Assembly: GCF_901764975.1 (NCBI RefSeq)
Contig: NZ_CABFKH010000003.1
Span: 62,001 to 126,000 of the forward strand
DNA: 64,000 bases
DNA from: Actinobacillus indolicus
GTDB taxonomy: Bacteria; Pseudomonadota; Gammaproteobacteria; Enterobacterales; Pasteurellaceae
Direction of reading: 5' to 3'
The notes under the pieces were generated by a model. It was not told the DNA's origin and ran no database searches. It worked only from the letters and a program-made list of their open reading frames with translations. The position numbers were made by a program, and so were the translations under genes. Positions 27,904 to 39,006 of the stretch are shown here, piece after piece (the first letter of the stretch is position 1; each line of letters starts with the position of its first letter).

Positions 27904-29631
27904 TTACATCTTCTCAACCGTCTTAATACCCAACAGATCCAACCCTTGTTTTAAGGTTTTCGCTGTTAAGTGAGCTAGTTTTAAGCGACTTTGCTTAATG
28001 CTTTCTTCAGCATTGAGAATTGGGCAGGCTTCGTAGAAGCTAGAGAAAATGCCTGCTAATTCATAGAGATATTGGCAGAGAACGTGTGGCGTGCCGTCTT
28101 TTGCCACCACAGTCACCGCTTCTTCAAACTGCAATAGTTTAATCGCAAGGTTGCGTTCTTTTTCGTCAGTTAAAATGATATTGCCTGTTAAGCTATTCGG
28201 GTCGATCCCTGCACGGCTGAAGATCGAACGCACACGCGTATAGGCATATTGCATATAAGGTGCAGTGTTGCCTTCAAAGCTCAACATATTATCCCAGTCA
28301 AACACATAGTCTGTGGTGCGGTTTTTGCTGAGATCGGAATATTTCACCGCCCCGATTGCCACGGCTTCCACCACAGCTTGCTTTTCACAAGCGGTTAAAT
28401 CTGGATTTTTTTCTGCAATTAATTTTTCTGCACGCTCAACAGCTTCATCAAGTAAATCGGCTAATTTAACCGTGCCACCTGTACGGGTTTTGAATGGTTT
28501 GCCATCTTTGCCTAACATCATTCCAAAGTTGTGATGTTCAAGGCTGAAGCTGTCTGGCACATAACCTGCTTTACGAGTGATTAACCAAGCCTGTTGCATA
28601 TGTTGGCTTTGGCGAGTGTCGGAAAAGACCAACGCACGATCTGCTTTTAAGGTTTCGTAGCGGTATTTGGCAGCAGCAATGTCGGTGGTGGTGTAAAGGA
28701 AACCGCCATCTTTTTTCTGCACGATCACGCCCATTGGATCGCCGTCTTTATTTTTAAATTCGTCAAGGAAAACCACTAATGCCCCGTCATCTTCAACGGC
28801 TAAACCCTGTGCTTTTAAATCCGCCACAATTTCAGGCAACATTGGATTGTAAAGGCTCTCGCCCATTACATCGTTTTCAGTAAGCGTCACGTTCAAACGG
28901 TTGTAGTTATGTTGGTTTTGTTGCATTGTGATGTTTACCAACTTCTTCCACATCGTACGGCAATAATCATCGCCACTTTGCAATTTCACCACATAATTTC
29001 GAGCTTTTTCTGCAAAGACTTCATCACTATCATAATGCTCTTTTGCTGCGCGATAAAAGGCTTCAAGATCGCTCAATTCCATTTCGGACGCGTGTTCGTT
29101 TTCCATTTTTTCTAGGTAAGCAATCAGCATCCCAAATTGCGTTCCCCAGTCGCCGACGTGGTTAGCACGAATAACTTTGTTGCCTAAAAATTCTAAGGCA
29201 CGCACTACGCCGTCGCCGATAATGGTGGAACGTAAATGCCCAACGTGCATCTCTTTAGCGACGTTTGGTGATGAATAATCGACCACTACCGTTTGAGCTT
29301 GATTTAAGTTAATGCCTAATTTATCACCACTGAATGCGTTTTCCGCCTGTTGAGCTAACCAAGTTGGGGCTAAGAAAATGTTGATAAAACCCGGGCCTGC
29401 GATTTCTAATTTTTCTGCAATGCCGTTTAAATCAACGTTATCCACCACTTTTTGAGCAAATTCACGCGGGTTTAAGCCTAATTTTTTTGCTGCCCCCATA
29501 ATGCCGTTTGCTTGATAATCGCCGAATTGGACTTTGCCTGATTGACGCACTAATGGCTCAACATTTTGCTCTGCCCCTGCGACAATCATTGCTTGCTTGA
29601 TTTTTTCCGATAGAATGTGTTGAATATTCAC
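27904..29631 (-). CDS. argS: arginyl-tRNA synthetase
   Basis: A 575-residue class Ia synthetase. The HIGH motif is in [20 protein letters not shown] (about residue 120-140). The KMSKS equivalent [15 protein letters not shown] is of the type lacking the canonical Lys pair, as in E. coli ArgRS. The N-terminal add-1 domain and the C-terminal DALR anticodon domain are present. Convergent with proS and divergent from yecM, a neighbour shared with E. coli. Confidence 0.97.
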   Translation of the reverse strand: MNIQHILSEKIKQAMIVAGAEQNVEPLVRQSGKVQFGDYQANGIMGAAKKLGLNPREFAQKVVDNVDLNGIAEKLEIAGPGFINIFLAPTWLAQQAENAFSGDKLGINLNQAQTVVVDYSSPNVAKEMHVGHLRSTIIGDGVVRALEFLGNKVIRANHVGDWGTQFGMLIAYLEKMENEHASEMELSDLEAFYRAAKEHYDSDEVFAEKARNYVVKLQSGDDYCRTMWKKLVNITMQQNQHNYNRLNVTLTENDVMGESLYNPMLPEIVADLKAQGLAVEDDGALVVFLDEFKNKDGDPMGVIVQKKDGGFLYTTTDIAAAKYRYETLKADRALVFSDTRQSQHMQQAWLITRKAGYVPDSFSLEHHNFGMMLGKDGKPFKTRTGGTVKLADLLDEAVERAEKLIAEKNPDLTACEKQAVVEAVAIGAVKYSDLSKNRTTDYVFDWDNMLSFEGNTAPYMQYAYTRVRSIFSRAGIDPNSLTGNIILTDEKERNLAIKLLQFEEAVTVVAKDGTPHVLCQYLYELAGIFSSFYEACPILNAEESIKQSRLKLAHLTAKTLKQGLDLLGIKTVEKM

Positions 29632-29658
29632 GTTTATACCTATTTCTAATACTAAAAA

Positions 29659-30285
29659 ATGTGTGCAATGATACTAAAAAATACTGATAAATGCTCCGAA
29701 TTTGCAAACTTTTTCACAAATCTAACCGCTTGTTTTGGTGATCTTGCTGAATTTGAGCGAAAAATAGCACAGATTGCTGGGATTGCTCAGATTGATTTGA
29801 GCCAATATCAGATCGATCATCTGGCGGTGCGAATGAATAGCGATGAAGTCGCTCACCAATGGAAAGCAATACTACTGACTGGCTCAACGTTATTAAAAGA
29901 GAGTGAAGTTAATGGTCGCCCGATAGGTTTGTTTACTCTAAATCAGCCTCTGCATTTTTGCAGACAAGCCGTTTCAGTGATTGAGTTGCCGTTCCCTAAA
30001 GGCAACAGCTACCCAGAAGAAGGTTGGGAACATATTGAGATTGTTATCCCAATGCACGAAAATGAGAGCGTTGAACAGTGGTGTAAGCGGATAGATGAGC
30101 AATTTTCTTTGCAAGCTAATTCCGAATTAAAGATTAAAATCAGCCAGCCGCAAGTTGAAGGTGAACGTTTACCAAATCCAAGTGTGTCAATTTCGTTAAA
30201 AAATGCAACTTATCGTAATTTTTGCTGTCTTAAATTGCATCCTTATGATATAAATACAATCGTTTGTTCAGAGTATAGTCTTTGA
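29659..30285 (+). CDS. yecM: YecM family protein
   Basis: A 208-residue cytosolic protein of the YecM family (VOC fold, metal-binding look, no known reaction). Conserved segments are [52 protein letters not shown] and [12 protein letters not shown]. It lies next to argS as in E. coli. No strong ribosome site is visible and the start may be at 29659 or 29668. Contains an uptake signal inside the 5' coding part (about 29700-29730). Confidence 0.88.
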   Translation: MCAMILKNTDKCSEFANFFTNLTACFGDLAEFERKIAQIAGIAQIDLSQYQIDHLAVRMNSDEVAHQWKAILLTGSTLLKESEVNGRPIGLFTLNQPLHFCRQAVSVIELPFPKGNSYPEEGWEHIEIVIPMHENESVEQWCKRIDEQFSLQANSELKIKISQPQVEGERLPNPSVSISLKNATYRNFCCLKLHPYDINTIVCSEYSL

Positions 30286-30306
30286 ACTTTTTTATTGGAG
30301 AACAAT

Positions 30307-30771
30307 ATGAAAAAATTTGGATTAGCGGCAGCATTAATGGCTGGTTTAACACTTGTGGGTTGTGCAAATACAGATGTCTATAGCGGTAGCGTTTACCGTG
30401 GAGAACAAGCTAAAGAAGCTCGTTCAATCAGCTATGGCACCATTTTATCTGTACGCGATGTTAAAATCCAAGCGGATAACCAAGGCGTTATCGGTACAGT
30501 TGGCGGTGGCGTATTAGGCGGTATTGCTGGCTCTACAATTGGCGGTGGTACAGGTCAAGCAGTAGCAACGGCAATTGGTGCAATTGCAGGTTCAATGATC
30601 GGTAGTACAGTCGAAGAAAAAGCGAGTCAAGTTTCTTCTTTAGAAATGGTGATTCGTAAAGATGATGGCAAAGAAATCGTTGTAGTTCAGAAGAAAGAAG
30701 ACGGTTTTGTACCAGGTAAGCGTGTAAGAATCGTGGGTTCTAGCTCAGATCTAAACGTTTCACTTTTATAA
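30307..30771 (+). CDS. slyB: SlyB/Pcp-type outer-membrane lipoprotein with glycine zipper
   Basis: A 154-residue lipoprotein. The signal peptide ends in the lipobox LVGC (Cys 19). A glycine-zipper region follows at about residues 60-105 (GGGVLGGIAGSTIGGGTG; AIGAIAGSMIG), which packs as a membrane hairpin. The C-terminal beta part ends RVRIVGSSSDL. This is the SlyB/Pcp (PAL cross-reacting) family, which stabilises the outer membrane under stress and is PhoP-controlled in enterics. The ATG at 30307 follows TTGGAGAACAAT. Confidence 0.9.
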   Translation: MKKFGLAAALMAGLTLVGCANTDVYSGSVYRGEQAKEARSISYGTILSVRDVKIQADNQGVIGTVGGGVLGGIAGSTIGGGTGQAVATAIGAIAGSMIGSTVEEKASQVSSLEMVIRKDDGKEIVVVQKKEDGFVPGKRVRIVGSSSDLNVSLL

Positions 30772-30810
30772 TTTTTTAATTTATTTTGTTTATATCTTAA
30801 GGACATAAAA

Positions 30811-31086
30811 ATGAAAAAATTTTCACTTATTGTATTAATGAGTGCCGTGTTAGCAGCTTGTACTGCTGATGTTTACTCTGATAAAGGCAATGCAACTGTA
30901 GTAAGTAGCAAAAATTTATCTGATAACACTGTTGAACTTGTTGTTAAAAAAGACAACGGTGAATTAGTGACAATGACTCGTGAGTATGATGCTCATGCAG
31001 CAGTTGGTGCAAGAGTAAATGTTACTGACACTTATAACCATGAAGATCCTGATTTAAAAACAATTCGTCGTTACGAATTCAAATAA
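30811..31086 (+). CDS. small lipoprotein resembling SlyB ends without the glycine zipper
   Basis: A 91-residue protein with signal peptide and lipobox LAAC (Cys 17). The mature start C-TADVYSDKGNATVV parallels C-ANTDVYSGSVYRG of the neighbour, and ELVVKKDNGELVTMTREYD...VGARVNVTDTY parallels its MVIRKDDGKEIVVVQ...PGKRVRIVG. The central zipper is missing. I infer a duplicate of slyB that lost or never had that region. It is 40 bases downstream of slyB on the same strand and is followed by a strong terminator. Function unknown. Confidence 0.75.
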   Translation: MKKFSLIVLMSAVLAACTADVYSDKGNATVVSSKNLSDNTVELVVKKDNGELVTMTREYDAHAAVGARVNVTDTYNHEDPDLKTIRRYEFK

Positions 31087-31102
31087 TTTAGGCTTAAAAC
31101 AA

Positions 31103-31128
31103 AACCTCGATATTTATCGAGGTTTTTT
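31103..31128 (+). terminator. terminator of the lipoprotein pair
   Basis: Stem AACCTCGAT with loop ATTT and its complement, then TTTTT. Confidence 0.88.
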
Positions 31129-31181
31129 ATGCTTAGAATTGGCATAAAATGTAAAAAATTCATCAAATATCCCCGATTGTT

Positions 31182-33356
31182 ATGCATAATTTCTTTAGAA
31201 AAATCTCATCGAATTGGTTAAATGCAAATATTGTTGGTACATTGCCGATATTTTTTGCGATGAATATTGCTGTATTATTGGTTTGGAAATTTAATATCTC
31301 CAAACAAACCATGCCGTTAGTCTTAGGGATTATTGCTGCAGGCTTGTCTGATTTAGATAATCGTTTAACTGGGCGTTTAACCAATCTCTTTTTTACCTTA
31401 ATTGCATTTGCTATTTCAGCGTTAAGCTCTCAGCTTGCATTAAGTCACGGCTGGCTATTTATTCCGTTAATTACCGTAATCACCTTTATTGTGATTATGT
31501 TAGGTGCTATCGGGCAGCGCTATAGTACGATAGCCTTTGGAACGCTGTTAGTTTCTGTTTATACCACCTTAACTTATACAGAAAGCGCATCTTGGTATGG
31601 CAATACGCTGATGATTCTTGCTGGAACCTTGCTTTATGGAACGGTGGCGGTAGTGGTGTACCTGCTTTTCCCAAATCGTACAGTACAAGAAAATATGGCG
31701 TTGTATTTCGAAGCCTTGGGAAAATATCTGCAAGCCAAATCTGATTTTTTTGACCCTGATGATACGGATTGCTTACCAGCAAAACAATTTGCGTTAGCTA
31801 AAGCGAATATTGATGTCATGACGACGTTTGATAAAGCACGTGTTTCCTTGTTCTATCGTTTACGAGGACAACATCGCCATTTACGTACTCAAAAAATGTT
31901 GCGCTATTATTTTACAGGGCAAGATATTTGGGAAAGAGCGAGTTCAAGCTACACCCAATACGAAAGTTTATTTCAAAGCCTGAAAAATACCGATTTGATT
32001 TTCCGTTTCCAACGCTTATTAGAATTACAAGCCATGGCTTGTCAGCAAATTGCCCACAGTTTGCGCCATAACGAATCTTACCGACATAATAATCGTGGTG
32101 AGCGTGTATTAACTGGACTGACTTCATCCTTATCTTATCATCAAGCACAAGGTGTTTCTCATTTTTCTACGTTGCAGTCTATTACTGAAAATCTACGCAA
32201 TATTGAAGGTCAATTAGCGCAATTATCAGATGAAAAAAGAGAAACGGAACATCGTAAAACTCAACCCAAAACTGCCCGCTTGATCGCAGAAAATGTCTCT
32301 GGATTTAGCAATATGTTGAAAGCGATTAAAAGCCAATGCCATTTTAGCTCACAGCTTTTCCGCCATGCGGTACGTTTGTCGATTGTGGTCTGTTTGTGTA
32401 GTACTTTGGTTGAAATATTTCAGATCAAGGAAGGCTATTGGATTTTATTAACCGCTGTTTTAGTTTGCCAACCTAACTATTCTGCGACCAAAAAACGTTT
32501 AGTTCAGCGTGTTATTGGCACCGTCTTAGGTGTGATCGTGGGCATGTCTTTTCGCTATCTGTCCCCAACCCTTGAGGCGCAATTAGGTATTATCGTTGCA
32601 GCAAGTAGCTTATTCTTTTTCTTTAGGACGAATAATTACAGCTTTTCTACCTTTTTTATTACGATTCAAGTACTGGTGAGCTTTGATGTCGTTGGCTTTG
32701 GGGCGGACAGCGCGATGTTACCTCGTATTTTAGACACATTACTGGGTGTTGGCATTGCGTGGTTTGGCGTGTCTTATTTATGGCCAGATTGGCGTTATAT
32801 TAATTTGCACAATAGTTTGAAAGAGACATTAAAAGCAAGTTCAACCTATCTACGTCATATCGTGGCACAATTACAATTTGGCTATCGAGATCAGTTTTCT
32901 TATCGTATTGCTCGGCGTTCTGCACAAAATGCGGTGGCAAGTTTAAGTACTGCGGTTTCTAATATGACAGGTGAGCCTAAAAAATACCATAAAGAGTTAG
33001 ACTTTGCCCCCAAATTATTAGGATTAAGTTATACCTTAATGAGCTATATTTCAGCCTTAGGCACACATAGAATAGATAGTCACCACTTAAGTAACGACAT
33101 TGATTTTTCTGCAGTCTTTTTTAAACAAGCTAAACAAGTTGCCATGTTGTTGGAACAAATGGCACAAGGCGTAGCCTGTACCGAACAGACGATTCAGACC
33201 ATGGATCAACAGCTCCAGCAATTTGAAACCAAATTCCAGTCACAGATTGACGGACGCAGTTTAATTTTATTACAGCAATTACGCCTTATCGTGCAATTAT
33301 TACCGCAGTTGTGGGGATTGGTTGGCATAGAGAAAAGTCATCATAATGAAAAATAA
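31182..33356 (+). CDS. yccS: YccS family FUSC inner-membrane protein
   Basis: A 724-residue protein of the YccS/YhfK type. It has two blocks of about six helices (about 20-165 and 395-515), each followed by a large cytoplasmic domain, the FUSC/aromatic-acid-exporter layout. KEGYWILLTAVLVCQPNYSATKKRLVQRVIGTVLGVIVG near residue 415 is the best-conserved piece. Probably an efflux-type membrane protein; substrate unknown. E. coli YccS has 717 residues. Starts 96 bases past the lipoprotein pair. Confidence 0.88.
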   Translation: MHNFFRKISSNWLNANIVGTLPIFFAMNIAVLLVWKFNISKQTMPLVLGIIAAGLSDLDNRLTGRLTNLFFTLIAFAISALSSQLALSHGWLFIPLITVITFIVIMLGAIGQRYSTIAFGTLLVSVYTTLTYTESASWYGNTLMILAGTLLYGTVAVVVYLLFPNRTVQENMALYFEALGKYLQAKSDFFDPDDTDCLPAKQFALAKANIDVMTTFDKARVSLFYRLRGQHRHLRTQKMLRYYFTGQDIWERASSSYTQYESLFQSLKNTDLIFRFQRLLELQAMACQQIAHSLRHNESYRHNNRGERVLTGLTSSLSYHQAQGVSHFSTLQSITENLRNIEGQLAQLSDEKRETEHRKTQPKTARLIAENVSGFSNMLKAIKSQCHFSSQLFRHAVRLSIVVCLCSTLVEIFQIKEGYWILLTAVLVCQPNYSATKKRLVQRVIGTVLGVIVGMSFRYLSPTLEAQLGIIVAASSLFFFFRTNNYSFSTFFITIQVLVSFDVVGFGADSAMLPRILDTLLGVGIAWFGVSYLWPDWRYINLHNSLKETLKASSTYLRHIVAQLQFGYRDQFSYRIARRSAQNAVASLSTAVSNMTGEPKKYHKELDFAPKLLGLSYTLMSYISALGTHRIDSHHLSNDIDFSAVFFKQAKQVAMLLEQMAQGVACTEQTIQTMDQQLQQFETKFQSQIDGRSLILLQQLRLIVQLLPQLWGLVGIEKSHHNEK

Positions 33357-33377
33357 AGGGTATCCACAGATACCCTT
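33356..33377. terminator. terminator between yccS and ubiD
   Basis: Stem AAGGGTATC with loop CACA and its complement, in the gap of 26 bases between convergent genes. Confidence 0.65.
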
Positions 33378-33382
33378 CATGA

Positions 33383-34846
33383 TTATATCCCCAAACTTTC
33401 CCAAATTTCATCAACACGTTTGACGACATCGGGATTTTTGGTAATCGGCGTTCCCCATTCTCGTTGGGTTTCGCCAGCCCATTTATTGGTGGCATCAATC
33501 CCCATTTTTGAGCCTAACCCAGCCACAGGCGAAGCAAAATCAAGGTAATCAATCGGTGTGTTTTCGATTAAGGTTGTATCTCTTGCAGGATCGCAACGGG
33601 TGGTAATCGCCCAAATTACATCTTTCCAATCTCTCGCATTGACATCATCATCACACACAATCACAAATTTAGTGTACATAAACTGCCGTAAAAACGACCA
33701 AACACCCATCATTACTCGCTTGGCGTGTCCTGCGTATTGCTTTTTGATGGTCACTACAGCTAGGCGATAAGAACAGCCTTCGGGTGGTAAGTAGAAATCA
33801 ACGATTTCAGGGAACTGCTTCTGTAAAATCGGGATAAACACCTCATTCAAGGCTTCGCCTAAGACCGCAGGTTCATCAGGCGGTCTGCCCGTGTAGGTGG
33901 AATGATAGATGGCATCTTTTCGCATGGTGATATGCGTCACGGTAAACACAGGGAAATACTCTTGTTCATTGTAGTAACCCGTATGATCGCCGTAAGGCCC
34001 TTCCAACGCCGTTTCGTTAAGATCGATATAGCCTTCAAGCACAATCTCCGCACTGGCAGGCACTTCCAAATCATTGCTGATGGATTTCACCACTTCGGTT
34101 TTATGTCCACGCAACAACCCTGCAAATGCGTATTCCGATAAGGTATCGGGGATCGGAGTGACGGCAGCTAAAATCGTGGCTGGATCTGCCCCTAATGCGA
34201 CGGAAACAGGAAACGGCTTATCTGGGTTAGCTTCTTTCCACTCTTGGAAATCCAACGCACCGCCACGATGTGACAGCCAACGCATAATCAGTTTATTTTT
34301 GCCGATTAACTGCTGGCGATAAATCCCCAAATTTAACCGCTTTTTATAAGGTCCTTGCGTAATGGTTAAACCCCAAGTGACAAGCGGTGCGACATCACCT
34401 TGCCAGCAGTGCATAATCGGCAGTTGATACAGATCGACATCATCACCTGAGATCACCACTTGCTGACAATCTGCTTTATTCAACACCTTACTTGGCATAT
34501 TCAGCACTTGCTTCCACTGTGGCAACTGCCCGATCAGATCTTTAAAGCCTTTTGGTGGTTCGGGTTCTTTTAAGAACGCCAACAACTTGCCTAGCTCTCG
34601 CAAGGCTTTAGTATCTTCTTGCCCCATCCCCATTGCCACACGTTCCGGCGTGCCGAACAGATTGCACAGCACAGGCATTTTGTAGCCTTTCGGGTTTTCA
34701 AATAAGAGAGCCGGACCGCCTTTACGCAAAGTACGATCCGCAATCTCGGTCATTTCCAAATAAGGATCGATCTCTTGAGTAATACGCTTCAGTTCGCCTT
34801 TTTGCTCAAGCAGATCGAGAAATTCTCGCAGGTTTTTATATTTCAT
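33383..34846 (-). CDS. ubiD: 4-hydroxy-3-polyprenylbenzoate decarboxylase
   Basis: A 487-residue prenyl-FMN-dependent decarboxylase in ubiquinone synthesis. The start [22 protein letters not shown] is that of the family. Conserved parts are [54 protein letters not shown] with the catalytic Glu/Asp environment, and [15 protein letters not shown]. The ATG at 34846 with GGAG seven bases upstream is preferred to a GTG at 34858. Convergent with yccS. Confidence 0.95.
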   Translation of the reverse strand: MKYKNLREFLDLLEQKGELKRITQEIDPYLEMTEIADRTLRKGGPALLFENPKGYKMPVLCNLFGTPERVAMGMGQEDTKALRELGKLLAFLKEPEPPKGFKDLIGQLPQWKQVLNMPSKVLNKADCQQVVISGDDVDLYQLPIMHCWQGDVAPLVTWGLTITQGPYKKRLNLGIYRQQLIGKNKLIMRWLSHRGGALDFQEWKEANPDKPFPVSVALGADPATILAAVTPIPDTLSEYAFAGLLRGHKTEVVKSISNDLEVPASAEIVLEGYIDLNETALEGPYGDHTGYYNEQEYFPVFTVTHITMRKDAIYHSTYTGRPPDEPAVLGEALNEVFIPILQKQFPEIVDFYLPPEGCSYRLAVVTIKKQYAGHAKRVMMGVWSFLRQFMYTKFVIVCDDDVNARDWKDVIWAITTRCDPARDTTLIENTPIDYLDFASPVAGLGSKMGIDATNKWAGETQREWGTPITKNPDVVKRVDEIWESLGI

Positions 34847-35018
34847 TGGATTCTCCACATCATTGGCGGAAGTATAGCAAAATTTTAACGAAATCTAACC
34901 GCTTGCAAGCGGTCACTTTTCATAAAAAATTTGCAAATTCAAATAACCATAAAAAAATTATAGAAATTTAATGCAGTTCTGCTAAGATCTCGCCACTTTG
35001 ATTGAAAGGAGATAAGTT

Positions 35019-35972
35019 ATGTTTAAGAAAAGTGTATTAAGCCTTGCCTTATTAGGTGCAACTGCCGTAGCAAACGCCGATGTATTAACCACCGTTAAGC
35101 CACTTGGCTTTATTGCGAATGCGATTACTGACGGTGTAACAGAAACGAAAGTGCTCTTGCCAACCAGTGCTTCACCACACGATTACAGCCTAAAACCGTC
35201 TGATGTTGAGCAACTTCAATCAGCACAGCTTGTGGTATGGATTGGCGAAGAGATGGAATCTTTTTTAGAGAAAAGTATTGATAAACTACCGAAAGAGAAA
35301 GTGTTAACCCTTGAAGATGTGCCTGCAATTAAAGAGCTTGTGGAACATTCGGGTGAAGAAAAAGAAGACAAGCACGATCATAAAGATGATCATAAACACG
35401 ATCACAAGCACGAACATAAACATTCGCATAACCACGCTCACGATGGGCATAGCCACGATGAAGATTGGCATATTTGGCTTTCACCAAAAGCAGGTGAGCA
35501 GATCGCAGAGCAAATTGCTGAGCGTTTAAGCCAACAATTACCTGAACAAAAAGCAAAAATTGCAGAGAATTTAGCGAATTTTAAAGCCACATTGGCAACG
35601 AAAAATAGCGAGATTGCGAAACAGTTAGAGCCTTTAAAATCAAAAGGTTACTACACTTTCCACGATGCCTATGGCTATTTTGAAGAGGCTTATGGATTGA
35701 AATCATTAGGTTCATTCACTATCAACCCAACCGTTGCACCAGGGGCGAAGACCTTAAATGCGATTAAGAAAAGCATTGCTCAGAAACAAGCACAATGTCT
35801 ATTTGCCGAGCCACAATTTACGCCAAAAGTGATTGAAAGCTTAAGCAAAGGCACATCAGCCAAAGTAGGGCAATTAGATCCATTAGGGGCGAAAATTGAA
35901 TTAAGTAAAAATGCTTACCCTGAATTTTTGCAGTCTTTGGCTAATCAATTTAGTGATTGTTTAGGCAAATAA
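35019..35972 (+). CDS. znuA: zinc ABC transporter substrate-binding protein
   Basis: A 317-residue periplasmic protein with a 20-residue signal peptide ending ANA. It is a cluster A-I metal binder; zinc ligands expected are H54 (SASPHDY), a His in the DWHIWLSPK segment, and the FHDAYGYFEE His. Between them lies a His/Asp-rich loop (about 108-153) typical of ZnuA, where it buffers zinc. AGGAG sits seven bases before the ATG. The permease and ATPase genes (znuBC) are not adjacent, and no clear Zur box was found. Confidence 0.95.
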   Translation: MFKKSVLSLALLGATAVANADVLTTVKPLGFIANAITDGVTETKVLLPTSASPHDYSLKPSDVEQLQSAQLVVWIGEEMESFLEKSIDKLPKEKVLTLEDVPAIKELVEHSGEEKEDKHDHKDDHKHDHKHEHKHSHNHAHDGHSHDEDWHIWLSPKAGEQIAEQIAERLSQQLPEQKAKIAENLANFKATLATKNSEIAKQLEPLKSKGYYTFHDAYGYFEEAYGLKSLGSFTINPTVAPGAKTLNAIKKSIAQKQAQCLFAEPQFTPKVIESLSKGTSAKVGQLDPLGAKIELSKNAYPEFLQSLANQFSDCLGK

Positions 35973-35980
35973 GATTGACA

Positions 35981-36038
35981 ACAAGCGGTCGTTTTAGGGA
36001 AAAAATTTGCAAATTTTTCTCTTGAACCGACCGCTTGT
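35981..36038. terminator. inverted uptake-signal pair between znuA and ppnN
   Basis: ACAAGCGGTCG at the left and CGACCGCTTGT at the right flank an AT-rich centre with TTTGCAAATTTTT. Confidence 0.7.
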
Positions 36039-36054
36039 CGCATTTAAATGAATG

Positions 36055-37422
36055 TTAATCGTTTATAACCAGTTCGTAACACGGCTGGTACGCTTCTCCG
36101 TCAGGTAACTTCATCCGATTTTGTTGAATAAAATCTTGTAAAAGTTTATCCATTTTCTCCATTAAAACCGCATCGCCATGAAGTTTAAATGGCCCAAATT
36201 GCTCAATTCTTTCTAGGGTTTCCGATTTAATATTTCCCGCTACAATACCTGAGAACAGTCGGCGTAAATTAGCGACCAGATCTGCAATCGGTTGGTTGAG
36301 ATTTAAGTTCAATCCTGCCATATTTTCATGGGTTGGAATGAAAGGCGTTTGTAGCTCTTCGGTAATTTTTAATGACCAGTTAAATCCATAAGCATCGCCC
36401 ACGACTTTACGATAAGCTTTGACCTCTTCCATCGCTCGTTTAACTTTATGGGCAACTTCAATCGGCTCATTAATAATAATTTCATAGAGTGATTGTGCCT
36501 GTTTACCTAAGGTTTCGCCAATAAAACGGTCAATGGTTTGAAAGTAAGCTTCACTCTCTTTAGGACCAGTTAAAATCACAGGTAATTTATGATGCGTATT
36601 TTCAGGGTTGAGCTTGATCCCGATGATATAGAGCAGTTCTTCAAAGGTACCAGGGCCACCCGGGAAAATGATAATTGCATGCCCTGTTCTGACAAAGGCT
36701 TCTAACCGTTTTTCAATATCAGGCATAATCACAAGCTCATTGACAATAGGGTTAGGCGGTTCTGAGGCAATAATAGAAGGCTCGGTGATCCCAATAAAAC
36801 GGCTCTGCTTATAACGTTGGTTTGCATGCCCAATGGTTGCGCCTTTCATTGGGGCTTCCATAACGCCTGTGCCACAGCCTGTAATGATGTTTAACTCCCG
36901 CAAACCTAACTCTAACCCAACTGCTCGGCAATATTGGTATTCCGTTTGATTAATCGAGTGACCGCCCCAACAGACGACCAAATTCGGATCTTCATCCAAC
37001 GCTAACACTTTTGCGTTACGCAAAATAGCAAATACTTGGTTTGTGATAGCTTGAGTTGAGGATACATTCGTTAAATTAATTTGTTGCCCAATCGCATTCA
37101 CAAATAAAATGTCTCTTAAGACAGCAAAAAGGTGATATTGGATATTCACCATAATTTTGTTATCGACAAAAGCCGTTTGCGGTGGATGATGTAACTCAAG
37201 TGCCACACCACGTTCACGCTTAATAAGGTTAATTTTGAAATTAGTATAGGCGTTTAACAAGGCACGGCTGTCATCGGTGACTGCGCCAGAATTTAACACC
37301 GCCAATGAGCAGTTGCGGTATAGGGTATAAAGCTCACTTTCCACTTTTTGAGTGAGTAATTCCATTTCTAAATGGGAAAGTTGCTCCATACTTCCTTTTG
37401 GGTTGATGTAATATGTTGTCAT
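36055..37422 (-). CDS. ppnN: pyrimidine/purine nucleotide 5'-monophosphate nucleosidase
   Basis: A 455-residue protein of the YgdH/PpnN family. It cleaves the N-glycosidic bond of nucleoside 5'-monophosphates and is stimulated by (p)ppGpp in E. coli. The LOG-type nucleotide site is at about 180-270: [15 protein letters not shown] and [17 protein letters not shown]. The N-terminal domain [19 protein letters not shown] is characteristic. It follows the ybjD-type gene after three bases. Confidence 0.95.
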   Translation of the reverse strand: MTTYYINPKGSMEQLSHLEMELLTQKVESELYTLYRNCSLAVLNSGAVTDDSRALLNAYTNFKINLIKRERGVALELHHPPQTAFVDNKIMVNIQYHLFAVLRDILFVNAIGQQINLTNVSSTQAITNQVFAILRNAKVLALDEDPNLVVCWGGHSINQTEYQYCRAVGLELGLRELNIITGCGTGVMEAPMKGATIGHANQRYKQSRFIGITEPSIIASEPPNPIVNELVIMPDIEKRLEAFVRTGHAIIIFPGGPGTFEELLYIIGIKLNPENTHHKLPVILTGPKESEAYFQTIDRFIGETLGKQAQSLYEIIINEPIEVAHKVKRAMEEVKAYRKVVGDAYGFNWSLKITEELQTPFIPTHENMAGLNLNLNQPIADLVANLRRLFSGIVAGNIKSETLERIEQFGPFKLHGDAVLMEKMDKLLQDFIQQNRMKLPDGEAYQPCYELVIND

Positions 37423-37425
37423 TGG

Positions 37426-38991
37426 TTATCCTTTTACAAAATTTAATACTTTCGCAAATAAGCGAGTAAATAAGCTAGGAATAGATTGCTTGCCACGTTT
37501 TTCAATTTCTGAGGCTAAAGCAAGGGCTAAATCTGGTTTTGTAGAACGACGTATTGCCAGTTGAATAATCTTACTGGCAGGGAAGTAATTCCCTTGGGCT
37601 TTCCAGCGAGAAAGGTGGATAAAAACAGGAGCAAACCCCGAAAAATAGAGAAAATGCTCAATATCGCTTTTAGGTAATACCGTTAAACGTTCTGAGAGTG
37701 TTTCACTTTCATCGATAAATTCTTTCACCGTTTCGGCATATTTTTTCCCAGCCATATCGCCATCGGTTAATACGTGCCATTCAATGCCCATCGCTTTCAC
37801 ATATTTTAATAAAGGGGGAAGTCCGCATTGAGCAAATTCTACAATGCGAATACCTTCAAGTTCTAAATTGATGCCGAGTTGCTCAGCTAAAGCAGAAAGT
37901 AACCACACTTCCGTTTCACCTTCAACCAATATCCATGCATTGGCAAAAAGGGCAATGCTACGATTGTAATGAATATGGAAGGTTAAACGACGCAACGCTT
38001 GTTTAGATAAGGTATATTTCGCTAATTGATAGGATTTTATTGCCTCTGATGAACGAACTAAACGGCAAATAGAGCGTAATTCGACTTGTGAAAGTAGCTC
38101 AATAGAGTTGGTTGTGGTAATCCGCTGAATTGGGAGAGAATTCATCAGTTCCCACAAAATCGCCATCATTCTTGGATGTAACCGAGCATCAGGATCCTCA
38201 AATAATATGATCGGCTGTTGTATAAAACGCCCCTCTTTGACTTTTGGTGTCGGTGCAATAAACAGCTGTGATAACTGAGTGAAGATGGCTTGGCGTAAAG
38301 CATTTCCGCCTTGTTTTAAATCACTGCAAAGCTGTTTGGCTTTTTGCCATAGCTCAGAGGTATCGGAAATCTGATCTTGCTGAAGATTAGGTTGGAAAAA
38401 ATAGTATTGTAGTAGTTGTAAAAAGGCTTCGATATTTTCATTCAGCTCATTTTTACACGCGGTTGAAGAAAGACGGCATAGACTCTTTTCAAAATTATCT
38501 TGCAATCGAGCATCTCTAAAGCGGAATACAGGGAAACGAGCTAATAGTAAAGAAAGAATCTCTTCTTTTTGAGCAAGTTGAATTTCATTGCCCGCTTGAT
38601 CTAAAAAGGCATAGTCCGTATGAATACGTTCTTGTTGATACTCACCGCTAATTTTGAGATAAATGCGATGGTATTGATCTTGATGTTCCACAAATAGCGC
38701 ATCGTATGCCTGATGATTTGGATCTAAATGCTCCCCAATGGCACTACAACTAAAGCTAAAGAGCAAGGTAATTTGTTTTACACATTGCCCTGTTTTTGTA
38801 TCAAGAATATGAAAATCAGAAGGAAGAAAGTGATAACGCTGTTGTTCAGGGTTAAAAATCAAACTTAATGCATCTAGTAAACTAGATTTACCCCAAGCAT
38901 TTTCACCAATTAACACCATATTCGGTCTAAGTGTTAGTGAAAGACGATTAATGCCTCTAAACCCAATAATATCAATATTGCGTAAGTACAT
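37426..38991 (-). CDS. ybjD: OLD-family ATPase with TOPRIM domain (YbjD-like)
   Basis: A 521-residue protein. The N-terminal P-loop reads LIGENAWGKSSLLDAL (about residue 30) after the SMC-like start RNIDIIGFRGINRLSL. The ABC-type Walker B region is IILFEDPDARLHPRMM (about 260). The C-terminal TOPRIM has VEGETEVWLLSALAEQ and HVLTDGDMAGKKYAE, the acidic metal residues. This is the OLD (overcoming lysogenisation defect)-type ATP-dependent nuclease plan, class YbjD (DUF2813). Function in E. coli is not settled. Placed 15 bases after lpxB and three before ppnN. Confidence 0.88.
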   Translation of the reverse strand: MYLRNIDIIGFRGINRLSLTLRPNMVLIGENAWGKSSLLDALSLIFNPEQQRYHFLPSDFHILDTKTGQCVKQITLLFSFSCSAIGEHLDPNHQAYDALFVEHQDQYHRIYLKISGEYQQERIHTDYAFLDQAGNEIQLAQKEEILSLLLARFPVFRFRDARLQDNFEKSLCRLSSTACKNELNENIEAFLQLLQYYFFQPNLQQDQISDTSELWQKAKQLCSDLKQGGNALRQAIFTQLSQLFIAPTPKVKEGRFIQQPIILFEDPDARLHPRMMAILWELMNSLPIQRITTTNSIELLSQVELRSICRLVRSSEAIKSYQLAKYTLSKQALRRLTFHIHYNRSIALFANAWILVEGETEVWLLSALAEQLGINLELEGIRIVEFAQCGLPPLLKYVKAMGIEWHVLTDGDMAGKKYAETVKEFIDESETLSERLTVLPKSDIEHFLYFSGFAPVFIHLSRWKAQGNYFPASKIIQLAIRRSTKPDLALALASEIEKRGKQSIPSLFTRLFAKVLNFVKG

Positions 38992-39006
38992 CTTCCCTCC
39001 ATTGAT

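Noticed and set aside
35311-35556. Frames inside the His-rich part of znuA
   Set aside because: Products of the biased His/Asp codons, in other frames of a clear gene.
37426-38991. ybjD as a Gabija or RM-type defence gene
   Set aside because: It has the P-loop and TOPRIM, but no UvrD-type partner (GajB) is next to it and the neighbours are core genes; YbjD fits better.
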